Source: PALSA-607 sp963737705
GTDB taxonomy: Bacteria > Actinomycetota > Actinomycetes > Acidothermales > Acidothermaceae
Length of the DNA: 64,000 bases
Direction: 5' to 3'
Assembly: GCA_963737705.1 (NCBI GenBank)
Contig: CAVTTP010000005.1
Span: 1 to 64,000 of the forward strand
Both the position numbers and the translations under genes were made by a program. Shown piece by piece: positions 33,403 through 41,884 of the stretch. Numbering within the stretch: the first letter of the stretch is position 1; every line of letters starts with the position of its first letter. Below the pieces are notes generated by a model, which did no database searches, had not been told where the DNA came from, and saw only the letters and a list, made by a program, of their open reading frames with translations.

Positions 33403-34410
33403 CTAGCCCGGCTGCTTGGCCGGGTCGGAGGAATGGCCGGGGAACAGCTTGCGCGACGGATCTATCACGATCGCAGCGTTGTTCACGGCGGTGGCCGCCT
33501 CGCCTAGTCCGACCGAGATCAGCCGCACCTTGCCCGGATACTCGGTGATGTCGCCGGCCGCGAAGATGCGCGGCACGTTGGTTGCCATCGTGGTGTCAAC
33601 GACGATGTGCCGCTGGTGCAGGTTCATCCCCCAGTTCATCAGCGGGCCGAGCTCGGCGATGAACCCGAGAGCCGCCACGACCTCGTCGATCTCCAGCCGG
33701 TCGACGTCGCCGCTGTCGTGGTTGGTGATCTCGACGATCTCGACACGACCGTCGCCCTGCATGGCGCTTACCTGAAACGGCGTGCGGATGATGACCGACG
33801 AGGCTCGCATCTTCTCCACCGAGGCCTCGTGCGCACGAAACTCAGGTCGCCGGTGGACCACGGTGACCGAGGCGCAGACCTCCTCGAGCATCAGCGCGTA
33901 GTCGACCGCGCTGTCGCCGCCGCCGACGACGAGCACCCTCTTGTCGCGCAACGCGCTTGGGTCAGGCACGAAGTACCGGACGCCGACGCCCTCGTACTCC
34001 TGGCCCGCGGGCAACGGCCGCGGCGTGAAGATCCCGATTCCAGCTGTGACCAGAATCGCCTTGGCGTGAATGGTTTGCCCGGTGTCTGTCGTGACGAGCA
34101 ACGTGCCGTCGTCGAGCGTCGTGAGCTGGTCGGCACCATGACCGAGCAGGAACGTCGGGTCGTAGGTCTGCGCCTGCCGGAACAGGTCGGCCGCGAGCTC
34201 GCGCCCAAGGATCGCCGGGATGCCGCCGACGTCGTAGATCATCTTCTCCGGATACAGCGCCGCCAGCTGCCCGCCAGGCTCCGTCAGCGAATCGACGACG
34301 ACCACCGACAGCGCGCGGAAACCGGCGTAGTACGCGGCGTAGAGGCCAGCCGGGCCGGCGCCAACGATGAGCAGGTCGACGTCGTAGTCCTGCGCAGCCC
34401 CCACGCTCAC
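33403..34410 (-). CDS. Ferredoxin/flavodoxin--NADP+ reductase, thioredoxin-reductase-like type
   Basis: The 335-residue flavoprotein has the FAD-binding GAGPAGLYAAYYAG near residue 17, the NADPH loop VVGGGDSAVDYAL near 162, and the C-terminal FAAGDITEYPGKVRLISVGLGEA. The CxxC pair of thioredoxin reductase is absent, which places it with the YumC-type ferredoxin-NADP reductases. It moves electrons between NADPH and ferredoxin in the cytoplasm. It is divergent from a PAP2 gene, and two membrane paralogues follow on the same strand. Confidence 0.88.
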   Translation of the reverse strand: MSVGAAQDYDVDLLIVGAGPAGLYAAYYAGFRALSVVVVDSLTEPGGQLAALYPEKMIYDVGGIPAILGRELAADLFRQAQTYDPTFLLGHGADQLTTLDDGTLLVTTDTGQTIHAKAILVTAGIGIFTPRPLPAGQEYEGVGVRYFVPDPSALRDKRVLVVGGGDSAVDYALMLEEVCASVTVVHRRPEFRAHEASVEKMRASSVIIRTPFQVSAMQGDGRVEIVEITNHDSGDVDRLEIDEVVAALGFIAELGPLMNWGMNLHQRHIVVDTTMATNVPRIFAAGDITEYPGKVRLISVGLGEAATAVNNAAIVIDPSRKLFPGHSSDPAKQPG

Positions 34411-34520
34411 GAATTCCTCCCAGGGTGTTGACCTGCACGGTAGTACGCCGCCCGACCGAAGGGATGGCGCCCTTCCGAAGGACCCGGTGCCGCTCGCAGA
34501 GGAAGAAGGCGAGGCAGTCC

Positions 34521-34550
34521 GAGGAAGAGGCCATCCCGCAGGTCTTCCTC
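34521..34550. promoter_or_regulatory. Inverted repeat in the divergent FNR/PAP2 promoter region
   Basis: GAGGAAGA (34521-34528) and TCTTCCTC (34543-34550) are exact inverted arms, 14 bp apart and 16 bp before the plus-strand ATG at 34566. This is a possible operator; the only support is symmetry and position. Confidence 0.3.
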
Positions 34551-34565
34551 TCGTAGACTCGTGGG

Positions 34566-35279
34566 ATGGCTCGCCGACCGTTGCTCGCGCGCCGCGGTCT
34601 GGCAGTCGTCATTGTCATCGGCGCGGTGCTCGCGACCGCTGCCCTCGGCGTCCGATATGCGCACACCCGCACGCCTGGTCGTTTCGACCGGCACATCGAC
34701 GCCGCGATCCAGCGCCGGGTCGCCGGGCACCCGCACCTGGTGGTGCACGTGGTCGACCTCGCCGACCCAGGCAGCATCATCGTCATCTGTGCGTTGCTGT
34801 GCGCGTTGTTCCTTCTCCTGAACCGCACGAGGCTCGCCGTGCTCGCAGTGCTCGGACCAGGGCTGGCCGGCGGGCTTGTCGATCTCGTGTTGAAGCCGCT
34901 GTTCGACCGGCACATTGCGACATCGCTGTCGTTCCCCAGCGGGCACACGGCCGCCACCGCCTCGCTCGCCCTCGTCGTCCTTTGCGCGATGATCGGACCA
35001 GGCCGATTGCCGTGGCCGTTGGTTCTCCGGTGGGTGATCGCGGTTGCAGCGATGGTGTCCGTCCCGATCATCGCGATCGCGCTCGTGGGTGGCGGGTACC
35101 ACTACGCGACTGACACGATCGGCGGCCTGCTAGTCGCGGTCGCGTGTGTGCTGTCAGTCGCGTTGGTGATCGATACGATCGCGGGCGATCCGGAGGGCTA
35201 CCGACCGGTGCACAAGAAGGCGGTGCCGATCGAAATGGCGCAGTCGAATGACGCGGCGCAGTCGAGAGTGAGAGCGTGA
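34566..35279 (+). CDS. PAP2-superfamily membrane phosphatase
   Basis: The 237-residue membrane protein carries the PAP2 motifs: KPLFDR near residue 113, FPSGHTAATASL near 125-136 and GGGYHYATDTIGG near 178-190. About five or six membrane segments surround them. The long extracytoplasmic loop before the first motif resembles the undecaprenyl-diphosphate or phosphatidylglycerophosphate phosphatase branch, but the substrate is not fixed by sequence. Its stop overlaps the next gene's start as GTGA, so the two are coupled. Confidence 0.85.
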   Translation: MARRPLLARRGLAVVIVIGAVLATAALGVRYAHTRTPGRFDRHIDAAIQRRVAGHPHLVVHVVDLADPGSIIVICALLCALFLLLNRTRLAVLAVLGPGLAGGLVDLVLKPLFDRHIATSLSFPSGHTAATASLALVVLCAMIGPGRLPWPLVLRWVIAVAAMVSVPIIAIALVGGGYHYATDTIGGLLVAVACVLSVALVIDTIAGDPEGYRPVHKKAVPIEMAQSNDAAQSRVRA

Positions 35280-35902
35280 CGCATCTCGCCGCGAGCGAGC
35301 GCGCAAGTCTCAGTGACCTGCTCGACCGGGTCGGTCCGGACGCGCCAACGCTGTGCGAGGGCTGGAACACCCGCGATCTGACCGCGCATCTCGTCTTACG
35401 TGAAAGCAGGCCCGACGCGGCACTCGGCGTCGTCATTCGTCCGTTGGCGGGCTGGACGGCGAGGCTACAAAACAAGCTGAAGCGTCGCGACTTCGGCGAG
35501 CTGGTAAACCGACTGAGGGGTGGCCCACCGCGCCTTTCGCTGTTCCGACCGCATGCCTTAGGCGAGCTGCTTAACAACGTCGAGTTCTTCGTTCACCACG
35601 AAGACGTGCGCCGCGCCGCGCCGCAATGGGAACCCCGTGCCCTCGACAGCGCGACCACCGCCCTGCTCTGGAAGCGCTCGACCCAAATGGCCAAACACAT
35701 CTTGAGATCAGCACCTGGCGGCATCGAACTGATCCGGTCCGACACCGGGCAACGTCACACCGTGCGTGCGGCAGTTTCGGGTCAGTCGACGCTCCGACTC
35801 ACCGGTGCACCGCAAGAACTACTGCTGTACATGTTCGGGCGGCGTGACCACGCGTTGGTTTCCATCGAGGGCGAAGGGCGTCAGGTACTCGAGACCTCGT
35901 GA
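35276..35902 (+). CDS. TIGR03085-family metal-binding protein (maleylpyruvate-isomerase/DinB fold)
   Basis: The 208-residue protein matches the actinobacterial TIGR03085 type. The N-terminal four-helix DinB/MDMPI-like domain has its likely metal ligands in CEGWNTRDLTAHLVLRE and in VEFFVHHEDVRRA. A C-terminal small domain follows. The reaction is unknown; relatives use mycothiol. It is coupled to the PAP2 gene by a 4-bp overlap, and its 3' end overlaps the convergent ABC-transporter ATPase gene by 22 bp. Confidence 0.82.
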   Translation: MTHLAASERASLSDLLDRVGPDAPTLCEGWNTRDLTAHLVLRESRPDAALGVVIRPLAGWTARLQNKLKRRDFGELVNRLRGGPPRLSLFRPHALGELLNNVEFFVHHEDVRRAAPQWEPRALDSATTALLWKRSTQMAKHILRSAPGGIELIRSDTGQRHTVRAAVSGQSTLRLTGAPQELLLYMFGRRDHALVSIEGEGRQVLETS

Positions 35903-36948
35903 GCGGGTACGAGGAAACCGGCGTCCGGCTTCGCGACGTGGCAGGCGGCGAAATGCCGCGGGCCGAGCAGTTGTAATGGCGGGTCGACGTGGTGACACAC
36001 GTCGATGACAAAGGGGCACCGCGCGCGGAAACGGCAGCCCGGCCCAGGGTCGATGACCTTCGGCGGCTCGCCCTTGTCGGTCTCGGCACCGACAGCCAGC
36101 GGCGCTCGCGGATCTGGCACTGCCGAGAGCAACAACTGCGTGTAGGGATGCTTGGGATCAGCCAATACAGCTTCAGCAGGACCCGATTCGACCACATGCC
36201 CGGCGTACATGATCATGATCCGGTCGGCGACGTAGCGAGCGCTGGCGATGTCGTGGGTGATGTAGAGGAACGAGACCTGCGCTTCCTGGCGCAACTTCGC
36301 CATCACGTTCAACAGACCGATGCGGATCGACACGTCGAGCATCGATACCGGCTCGTCGGCCAGGATCAGTTTGGGCCTGTAAGCCAGCGCCTGCGCGAAC
36401 CCAATTCGCTGGCGCTGCCCGCCACTGAGTTCGTAGGGGTAGCGCTGCAAGATCTCGGCCGCCGGCGTCAGACCCACTGCATCGACGACACGCTCGGCCT
36501 CTGCAAAACGCTGCGCACGCGAGGTCAGGTCGCGACGATGCAGCTTCAAACCACGCATGATGCCGTGGTTCACGCGGTAGGCCGGATTCAGCGAACTGAA
36601 GGGATCCTGGAAGACCATCGGCACGTCGCTGCGGTAGCCCAGGCTGTCGCGACGCGTGCGCATCGACGACAACGGCTTGCCCTGGTAGTAGATCTCACCG
36701 CTGGTCGGCTTGTAGATACGTGCGAGCAATCGAGCGATCGTGCTCTTGCCACTGCCACTCTCACCGGCGAGCGCGACGATCTCCTGCCGGTTGATGATGA
36801 TGTTCACGTCATCGACCGCGTGCAGGGTCGTGCGCGAGAAGTTGCCGCCAATCTTGAAATGCTTGGTCATGCCGCGGGTCTCAAGTAGCGGCGGCGCGGC
36901 CGGACTGCTCACGTCGGCGGTCACGTCACTGCTGAGGTCGTGGCTCAC
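35881..36948 (-). CDS. Dipeptide/oligopeptide-type ABC transporter ATP-binding protein (DppF/OppF)
   Basis: The 355-residue ATPase has Walker A GESGSGKST (62-70), signature LSGGQRQRIG from 174 and Walker B LILADEP (194-200). The C-terminal oligopeptide-binding-type extension with its Cys-containing segment (GCRFRARCPFVIDVC) is also present. It pairs with the DppD-like ATPase encoded just upstream (4-bp overlap). The cluster lies beside a ROK kinase and a ROK regulator rather than peptidases, so an oligosaccharide or glycoside is a possible cargo. Confidence 0.9.
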   Translation of the reverse strand: MSHDLSSDVTADVSSPAAPPLLETRGMTKHFKIGGNFSRTTLHAVDDVNIIINRQEIVALAGESGSGKSTIARLLARIYKPTSGEIYYQGKPLSSMRTRRDSLGYRSDVPMVFQDPFSSLNPAYRVNHGIMRGLKLHRRDLTSRAQRFAEAERVVDAVGLTPAAEILQRYPYELSGGQRQRIGFAQALAYRPKLILADEPVSMLDVSIRIGLLNVMAKLRQEAQVSFLYITHDIASARYVADRIMIMYAGHVVESGPAEAVLADPKHPYTQLLLSAVPDPRAPLAVGAETDKGEPPKVIDPGPGCRFRARCPFVIDVCHHVDPPLQLLGPRHFAACHVAKPDAGFLVPAHEVSST

Positions 36949-37952
36949 GTCGTCGCTCCCGACGCTTCAGAGGTTTCAAGCAGCGGCGCTCCTCCAGCGT
37001 GCAGCAAGCAGCGCGCTTGAACGTCACCGACCTGGTACAGCAATGGCTCGGTCACCCGACAGGCGTCGAACACCTGCGGGCAACGAGGGTTGAATCGACA
37101 CCCTTGCGGTGGTCTCGCAAGATCGGGCGGGCTACCCGGAATGCCAGTGAGTTCGACGCGCGGTCCGCGAATCGAGGGGAACGCGTCGAGCAGGCCGCGA
37201 CTGTAGGGATGAGCGGGGTGGTCGAAGACCTGACGGGTAGGCCCGATCTCGGAGACCTGACCCGCGTACATGACGATGAGTTGATCGGAGAAGTGGCTCA
37301 CGAGTGACATGTCGTGCGTGACGAAAATGACCGCAAACCCCAACTGGCGTTGGAGTTCTTTGATCTGCACCATAAGCGAGCGTTGGGCGACGACATCAAG
37401 AGCCGACGTTGGTTCGTCCATGATGACCAGGTCGGGGGTGAAGAGCAGCGCCATCGCGATCATCGCGCGCTGCCGCATACCGCCGCTGAGTTGGTGCGGG
37501 TAGCTCTTGAGGTGAATCGGATCGATCCCGACCAACCGCATCACTTCGGCCGACCGGTTGGCGATCTCGTTATTCGACGCAGCGCCGTGCGCTTTCAGGA
37601 CATCCTTGAACTGCGCGGCGATGGTGATGACCGGGTTCAACGCGTTCATCGCGCTCTGCATCACCACGGAGTAGTCGCGCCAGCGCAGCACGTTCAGTTG
37701 CTTCTCGGTCATCGTCACGAGGTTCTGACCGTGAAATTTCACGGTGCCCGCGGTGACGGCCGCCGGCGGGCTCAGCAGCGCCGCGATCGCAAAGAGCATC
37801 GTCGACTTTCCGCAACCCGATTCGCCGACGACTCCGACGAACTCGCCCTTGTGAACCTCGAGGTCGACGTTGTCAACGGCACACACTGCGCCGCGCGAGG
37901 TGTTGTACTCCACCCGTAGGCCTGAGACCTCAAGAATGGGTGCGCTTGACAC
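36945..37952 (-). CDS. Dipeptide/oligopeptide-type ABC transporter ATP-binding protein (DppD/OppD)
   Basis: The 335-residue ATPase has Walker A GESGCGKST (43-51), signature LSGGMRQRAMIAMAL and Walker B LVIMDEPTSALD. It ends with the family's Cys-rich segment (GCRFNPRCPQVFDAC). I chose GTG 37952 because GGAGG stands four bases before it; the longer frame into the permease gene is not protein-like. This start overlaps the upstream permease by 23 bp. It works as a heterodimer with the following DppF-like ATPase. Confidence 0.9.
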   Translation of the reverse strand: MSSAPILEVSGLRVEYNTSRGAVCAVDNVDLEVHKGEFVGVVGESGCGKSTMLFAIAALLSPPAAVTAGTVKFHGQNLVTMTEKQLNVLRWRDYSVVMQSAMNALNPVITIAAQFKDVLKAHGAASNNEIANRSAEVMRLVGIDPIHLKSYPHQLSGGMRQRAMIAMALLFTPDLVIMDEPTSALDVVAQRSLMVQIKELQRQLGFAVIFVTHDMSLVSHFSDQLIVMYAGQVSEIGPTRQVFDHPAHPYSRGLLDAFPSIRGPRVELTGIPGSPPDLARPPQGCRFNPRCPQVFDACRVTEPLLYQVGDVQARCLLHAGGAPLLETSEASGATT

Positions 37953-38871
37953 GTATCCTCCGGACCGGCCGCAGCGCCGGGTTGCTGATCTCGTCGAATG
38001 CGTAGTTGAGCAGCGCGAATGACGCGCCAAGCAGGGCGACGCAGATTCCAGGCGCGATCGCCCATACCGGGTAGCCGCTTTGCAACGCGCCGTCATTTTG
38101 CGACCAATAGAGCATGGTGCCCCAGCTCAGCGACGACGGATCGCCGAGGCCCAAGAACTGCAGGCCGGCCGCCGTCAGCACTGCATAGAGCGCCGCACCG
38201 AGGAAGTTCGCGACGATCAGCGACGTCATGGTGGGCAGCAACTCGGCGACGATGATGTATGACCGTCGCTCGCCTCTTACCCGCGCCGACTCAAGGAAGT
38301 CTCTGTTGCGCAACGACAATGTCTGTGCGCGCAACTGGTTCGCGCCGTACGACCAGCCGGTTACCACCAGCACGATGATGACAACCAGCAGATTTCCCTT
38401 GCCGGCGTAGGTCGCGAGCACGATGATCAGCGGGAATGTCGGAAGCACGAGGAACACGTTCGTGAGCAACGACAGTGCCTCGTCGCCGATGCCACCCAGA
38501 TACGCAGCGGACACGCCGATCAGCACCGAGAGCACGGTCGCGAAGAAGCCCGCGATCAGCGCGATCACCAACGACTGACGAGTGCCGTAAATCAGCTGCG
38601 CGTAGATGTCTTGGCCGAGCTGGGTGGTACCGAGCCAGTGCTGGCTGCCCGGGTGCGCAAGCGACGCGTACTGGGCGGCGTCGTTGGGATGCTTCACCGA
38701 CGTGAACAGCCGCGGTACCGCAGCCATCGCGGCGAAGATCAAGAAGATGATCAGACCGGCCATCGCCTTGCGGTTGGTGCGCACCGCGGTCCACAGCCCA
38801 CCGCCCGCACGGCGGCGTGCCGGCTCGGGTGCGCCGGTCACCACGGCGGTGTTCGCGAGGATCGCACTCAT
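37930..38871 (-). CDS. Dipeptide/oligopeptide-type ABC transporter permease (DppC/OppC)
   Basis: The 313-residue permease has an N-terminal cytoplasmic stretch, a first helix (AGLIIFLIFAAMAAVP), the OppC-type periplasmic loop (HPGSQHWLGTTQLGQDIYAQLIYGTRQSL) and a block of five helices with the EAA-like loop LSLRNRDFLESARVRGERR. It forms the membrane channel with the DppB-like protein encoded five bases upstream. Confidence 0.9.
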   Translation of the reverse strand: MSAILANTAVVTGAPEPARRRAGGGLWTAVRTNRKAMAGLIIFLIFAAMAAVPRLFTSVKHPNDAAQYASLAHPGSQHWLGTTQLGQDIYAQLIYGTRQSLVIALIAGFFATVLSVLIGVSAAYLGGIGDEALSLLTNVFLVLPTFPLIIVLATYAGKGNLLVVIIVLVVTGWSYGANQLRAQTLSLRNRDFLESARVRGERRSYIIVAELLPTMTSLIVANFLGAALYAVLTAAGLQFLGLGDPSSLSWGTMLYWSQNDGALQSGYPVWAIAPGICVALLGASFALLNYAFDEISNPALRPVRRIRVKRTHS

Positions 38872-38876
38872 AGCGG

Positions 38877-39866
38877 TTACGCCTTCGCTCGTGCGCGCGG
38901 GTCGAGCCAGAAGGTCACAAAATCGCAGATCAGGACGGCGACCAGCACCGCGACGGTGATCAGCATGAAGAGCGCTTGCAGCAACGGGTAGTCGGTGTTC
39001 ACCGTCGCGTTGTAGAGCATGTAGCCAAGGCCCGGATAGTTGAACACGTATTCGACGAGAATCGCGCCGCTGATCACGAAGCCCAGCGACATCGCAAAGC
39101 CCGAGAGATTGGGCAGGAATGCATTGCGCGCCGCATAGCCGTACATGATGCGTCGGTTCGACAGGCCTTTTGCTCGACCCATGCGGACATAGTCCTCAGA
39201 CAGCGTCGTGATCATGTTGTTGCGCATGGTCAGGATCCAGCCGCCAATGGCGGTGATGAGGATCGTGGCACCAGGCAGGATCGCGTGCTTGATCACGTCG
39301 AAGATGAAGTGTCCGGAGAATCCAGCCGTGAGGCCGTTGGTGTAGTTGCCATCGTTGGGCAACAAGGCATGAGTGCCGCTGGCGAACAGGAGGATCATCA
39401 GCAACGCGACCCAGAAGTACGGCAGTGCCGAGGTGACGACGAACACGGGCGGCACTATGCCGTCGAGCAGGCCGCCACGCTTCCACCCAGCAACGATGCC
39501 AATCACGGTACCGAGCAAGAACGCCATGACGGTCGTTACGCCGACCAGTCCGAGAGTCCACGGCAGCGCTTGCCCGATCAGCTTTCTGACCGGCACCCCG
39601 AGCGAGCCACCGATCGAGATGCCCCAATGGCCAGTTGCCATGTTCTTCAGGTACTGCACGTACTGCACGGCCACGTTCTGGTGCGGGTCGAAGCCGAACT
39701 GCGACAGCAGGCTGTTCAGCGCCGCTGGCGACAACTTGTTGTGCGTACGGTCCCGCAGCGCCTGCAACGGACTGCCCGGCATCATCCGCGGGATGAAGAA
39801 GTTCAGGGTCAAGGCGGCCCAGAGGGTGAGCACGAAGAAGCCGAGCCGGCGGAGTAGGTACCTCAC
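38877..39866 (-). CDS. Dipeptide/oligopeptide-type ABC transporter permease (DppB/OppB)
   Basis: The 329-residue permease begins with the family's typical RYLLRRLGFFVLTLWAALTLNFFIPRMMPGSP segment and has six helices. The EAA loop reads TTLSEDYVRMGRAKGLSNRRIMYGYAARNA. The start is GTG 39866 with GAGGAG some nine bases before it. It follows the solute-binding-protein gene after a repeat-rich gap of about 100 bp, and is the first of four transport genes in tight order B-C-D-F. Confidence 0.9.
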   Translation of the reverse strand: MRYLLRRLGFFVLTLWAALTLNFFIPRMMPGSPLQALRDRTHNKLSPAALNSLLSQFGFDPHQNVAVQYVQYLKNMATGHWGISIGGSLGVPVRKLIGQALPWTLGLVGVTTVMAFLLGTVIGIVAGWKRGGLLDGIVPPVFVVTSALPYFWVALLMILLFASGTHALLPNDGNYTNGLTAGFSGHFIFDVIKHAILPGATILITAIGGWILTMRNNMITTLSEDYVRMGRAKGLSNRRIMYGYAARNAFLPNLSGFAMSLGFVISGAILVEYVFNYPGLGYMLYNATVNTDYPLLQALFMLITVAVLVAVLICDFVTFWLDPRARAKA

Positions 39867-39911
39867 GTCGATTCGCTCCTCGCGCTCACCCTCATGGACC
39901 GTCCCTACTTA

Positions 39912-39980
39912 CGTGACTACTACTCAGTCTCTATTACTACTGCCGTTCTAGAACTACTGAGCTTCTATTACTACTGAGCT
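39912..39980. repeat. Four degenerate 17-bp repeats with stop triplets at the binding-protein gene end
   Basis: On the minus strand the units AGCTCAGTAGTAATAGA, AGCTCAGTAGTTCTAGA, ACGGCAGTAGTAATAGAG and ACTGAGTAGTAGTCACG follow each other. The first contains the stop codon of the solute-binding protein (CAG-TAG-TAA-TAG). The stretch is much more AT-rich than its neighbours and fills the gap before the dppB-like gene. Confidence 0.8.
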
Positions 39981-41785
39981 GCCTTGGAGTACAGGTGGAG
40001 CAGCAGCTGTTCCGCGTCCGGCACGTTGAAGGCTGCCGGCTGGGCGTACGGGTTCTGCGGGGTCGGCCAACCCTGCAGGTCCGAGGTGTTGTACTGGAAC
40101 CAGTCGACCGATTCGGTGGTCGGAATGATCGGCACGTCCTTGATCATGGCCGCTTCGATCTGCTTGATGATGGCCACCTGGCCGGCATCGTCGGCAGTCG
40201 GGTACTGCGCGAACAGCGCGTCCACGGCGGGGTTCTTGTACCGCTCGTAGTTGCTGTTGGCCTGCTTGCCGATCGGTGCGGTGTTCGCCGAGTCAAGGAT
40301 CTGGCGCATCTCGTAGTACGGCGAAGGACCGCCGGCCTCGCCGTAGTAGGCGAGGTCGTAGTTGCCTTCGTAGAGTGCGCTGTCATAGGTCTGTTGCGCC
40401 TCGTCATTGACCGTGAGGTCGATGCCGATTGGCTTCAGTTCCTGCTTGATCACGGCGAGCGAAGCGTCCCAGTCGGTGTAGCCGGTGATCGTGATGATCG
40501 ACAGCTTCAATGGCTTGGACGTCGAGTAGCCAGCACTTGCCATCAGCTGCGTCGCCTTTGCGACGTTCGGCTTGTCATAGCCGGACGCTGCTAGCGCCGC
40601 TGAATCGAAGTACTTCTGGAACGTCGGAACGACAACGCCGGTCTGGTTCGCTGCCGGCTGTTGACCGCCTTCTCCGATTGCAGCGATCTGGGTCCGGTCG
40701 ATCGCGGCCGCGATTGCTTGCCGGACCGCCAGCGTGCTCGTTGCCTTATGCGACGGGTCGAGGTTCGGGAAGATCTCGACGTTTGTCACCGGCGGCGACC
40801 AGGTGTTGTTGTCCTTGGACTTCGACAAGTACGCCTGCTTGATGTTCGGGATGAACTGGCTGCCCCATTGAGCCTTGCCACTCGCGAGGTCGAGGTTCGC
40901 CGGGTTGTTGTCGAGGTACGCCGGGTACTCGACCTTCTGGATGTAGGGCCTGCCTGGCATCCAGTAGTGCGGGTTGGCGACGTACTGGATGTTGTTCGCG
41001 GTGCAGGGGCTGACCGTGAAAGGACCGGTGCCGATTGGCGCGACGTCCGGCCACGTGTCGGGGTGCGCGGCGGCATCGCCCGTCGAGAAGATGTGCTGCG
41101 GGACGATGCCCACTTGATCGGCGAAGTTGAAGAAGTAGGTCGTCGCCACCGACGAGAAGGTCATCGTGACCTGGTTGCCATTCGCGGTCACGCTCTGCAG
41201 GCCGGCGTTGGACCACAGTGAGTAGAGGTCGAGCGCGGGCACCGTCTTCATGAGATTGAACGTGAACGCGACGTCGGCTGCGCTGAAGGGCTGCCCGTCG
41301 CTCCACTGCACACCGTCGCGAATCGTGAAGACGATCGACTTCTTGTCAGCCGCCCACTGGTAGCCGGTCGCGAGCATTGGGGTCTCAGCCGAGTTGTTCA
41401 GCAGGTCGACGTAGATCAATGGCTCGTAGACGAACCCCAGCGCCTCGGAGTTGACCGCCGGGTTGAACGGGTTGAACTGGCATGGCCAGGTTTGGCCCTG
41501 CTCGTTGGAAATCGTGACCGTGCCACCCTGCTTCCATTGCGCCGGCGCAATGCTCGCACCCGCGCTGGCGGCCGGCGCGCTGGCGGCCGGAGCACTGCTC
41601 GCCGGCGCGCTCGCGGGCGCACTGCTCGCTGCGGGCGCTGTCGTGGCCGGCGCGCTCGCGCTCGGAGCCGACGACGACGGCCCTGTAGACGGAGTCGCCT
41701 CGCTGCTCTTGTGACTGCTACTACTGCAAGCGGCGGCCAACAGGCCGGCCGTCACTGCGATGGCGGCACCTTTCATTCGCCTCAT
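39971..41785 (-). CDS. Family 5 extracellular solute-binding lipoprotein (DppA/OppA type)
   Basis: The 604-residue lipoprotein has a signal peptide with lipobox LLAAAC, so Cys20 is the lipid anchor. Residues 21-80 form a Ser/Ala/Pro/Thr-rich linker, a probable spacer across the cell wall. The binding domain follows with family blocks (EALGFVYEPLIYVDLLN, FTIRDGVQWSDGQPFSAADVAFTFNLM). It captures the substrate for the B-C-D-F transporter next to it. Family 5 proteins bind peptides, nickel or oligosaccharides; the ROK genes nearby favour a sugar, which is an inference. Confidence 0.9.
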   Translation of the reverse strand: MRRMKGAAIAVTAGLLAAACSSSSHKSSEATPSTGPSSSAPSASAPATTAPAASSAPASAPASSAPAASAPAASAGASIAPAQWKQGGTVTISNEQGQTWPCQFNPFNPAVNSEALGFVYEPLIYVDLLNNSAETPMLATGYQWAADKKSIVFTIRDGVQWSDGQPFSAADVAFTFNLMKTVPALDLYSLWSNAGLQSVTANGNQVTMTFSSVATTYFFNFADQVGIVPQHIFSTGDAAAHPDTWPDVAPIGTGPFTVSPCTANNIQYVANPHYWMPGRPYIQKVEYPAYLDNNPANLDLASGKAQWGSQFIPNIKQAYLSKSKDNNTWSPPVTNVEIFPNLDPSHKATSTLAVRQAIAAAIDRTQIAAIGEGGQQPAANQTGVVVPTFQKYFDSAALAASGYDKPNVAKATQLMASAGYSTSKPLKLSIITITGYTDWDASLAVIKQELKPIGIDLTVNDEAQQTYDSALYEGNYDLAYYGEAGGPSPYYEMRQILDSANTAPIGKQANSNYERYKNPAVDALFAQYPTADDAGQVAIIKQIEAAMIKDVPIIPTTESVDWFQYNTSDLQGWPTPQNPYAQPAAFNVPDAEQLLLHLYSKAAQ

Positions 41786-41826
41786 CGTGTTAGCCCCTCA
41801 CTGGTTGTGTGGCAGGCATTGTGCCT

Positions 41827-41869
41827 GTCGAACATTCGGCTGTCCGTGCGGTCGAACATGGGTCGAACA
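41827..41869. promoter_or_regulatory. Repeated GTCGAACA motif upstream of the binding-protein gene
   Basis: GTCGAACA occurs at 41827, 41851 and 41862 within the 99-bp gap before the family 5 lipoprotein gene; the last two are 11 bp apart. This could be a regulator-binding array for the transporter operon. No protein is assigned. Confidence 0.35.
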
Positions 41870-41884
41870 ACGTTGGTCGACTTC

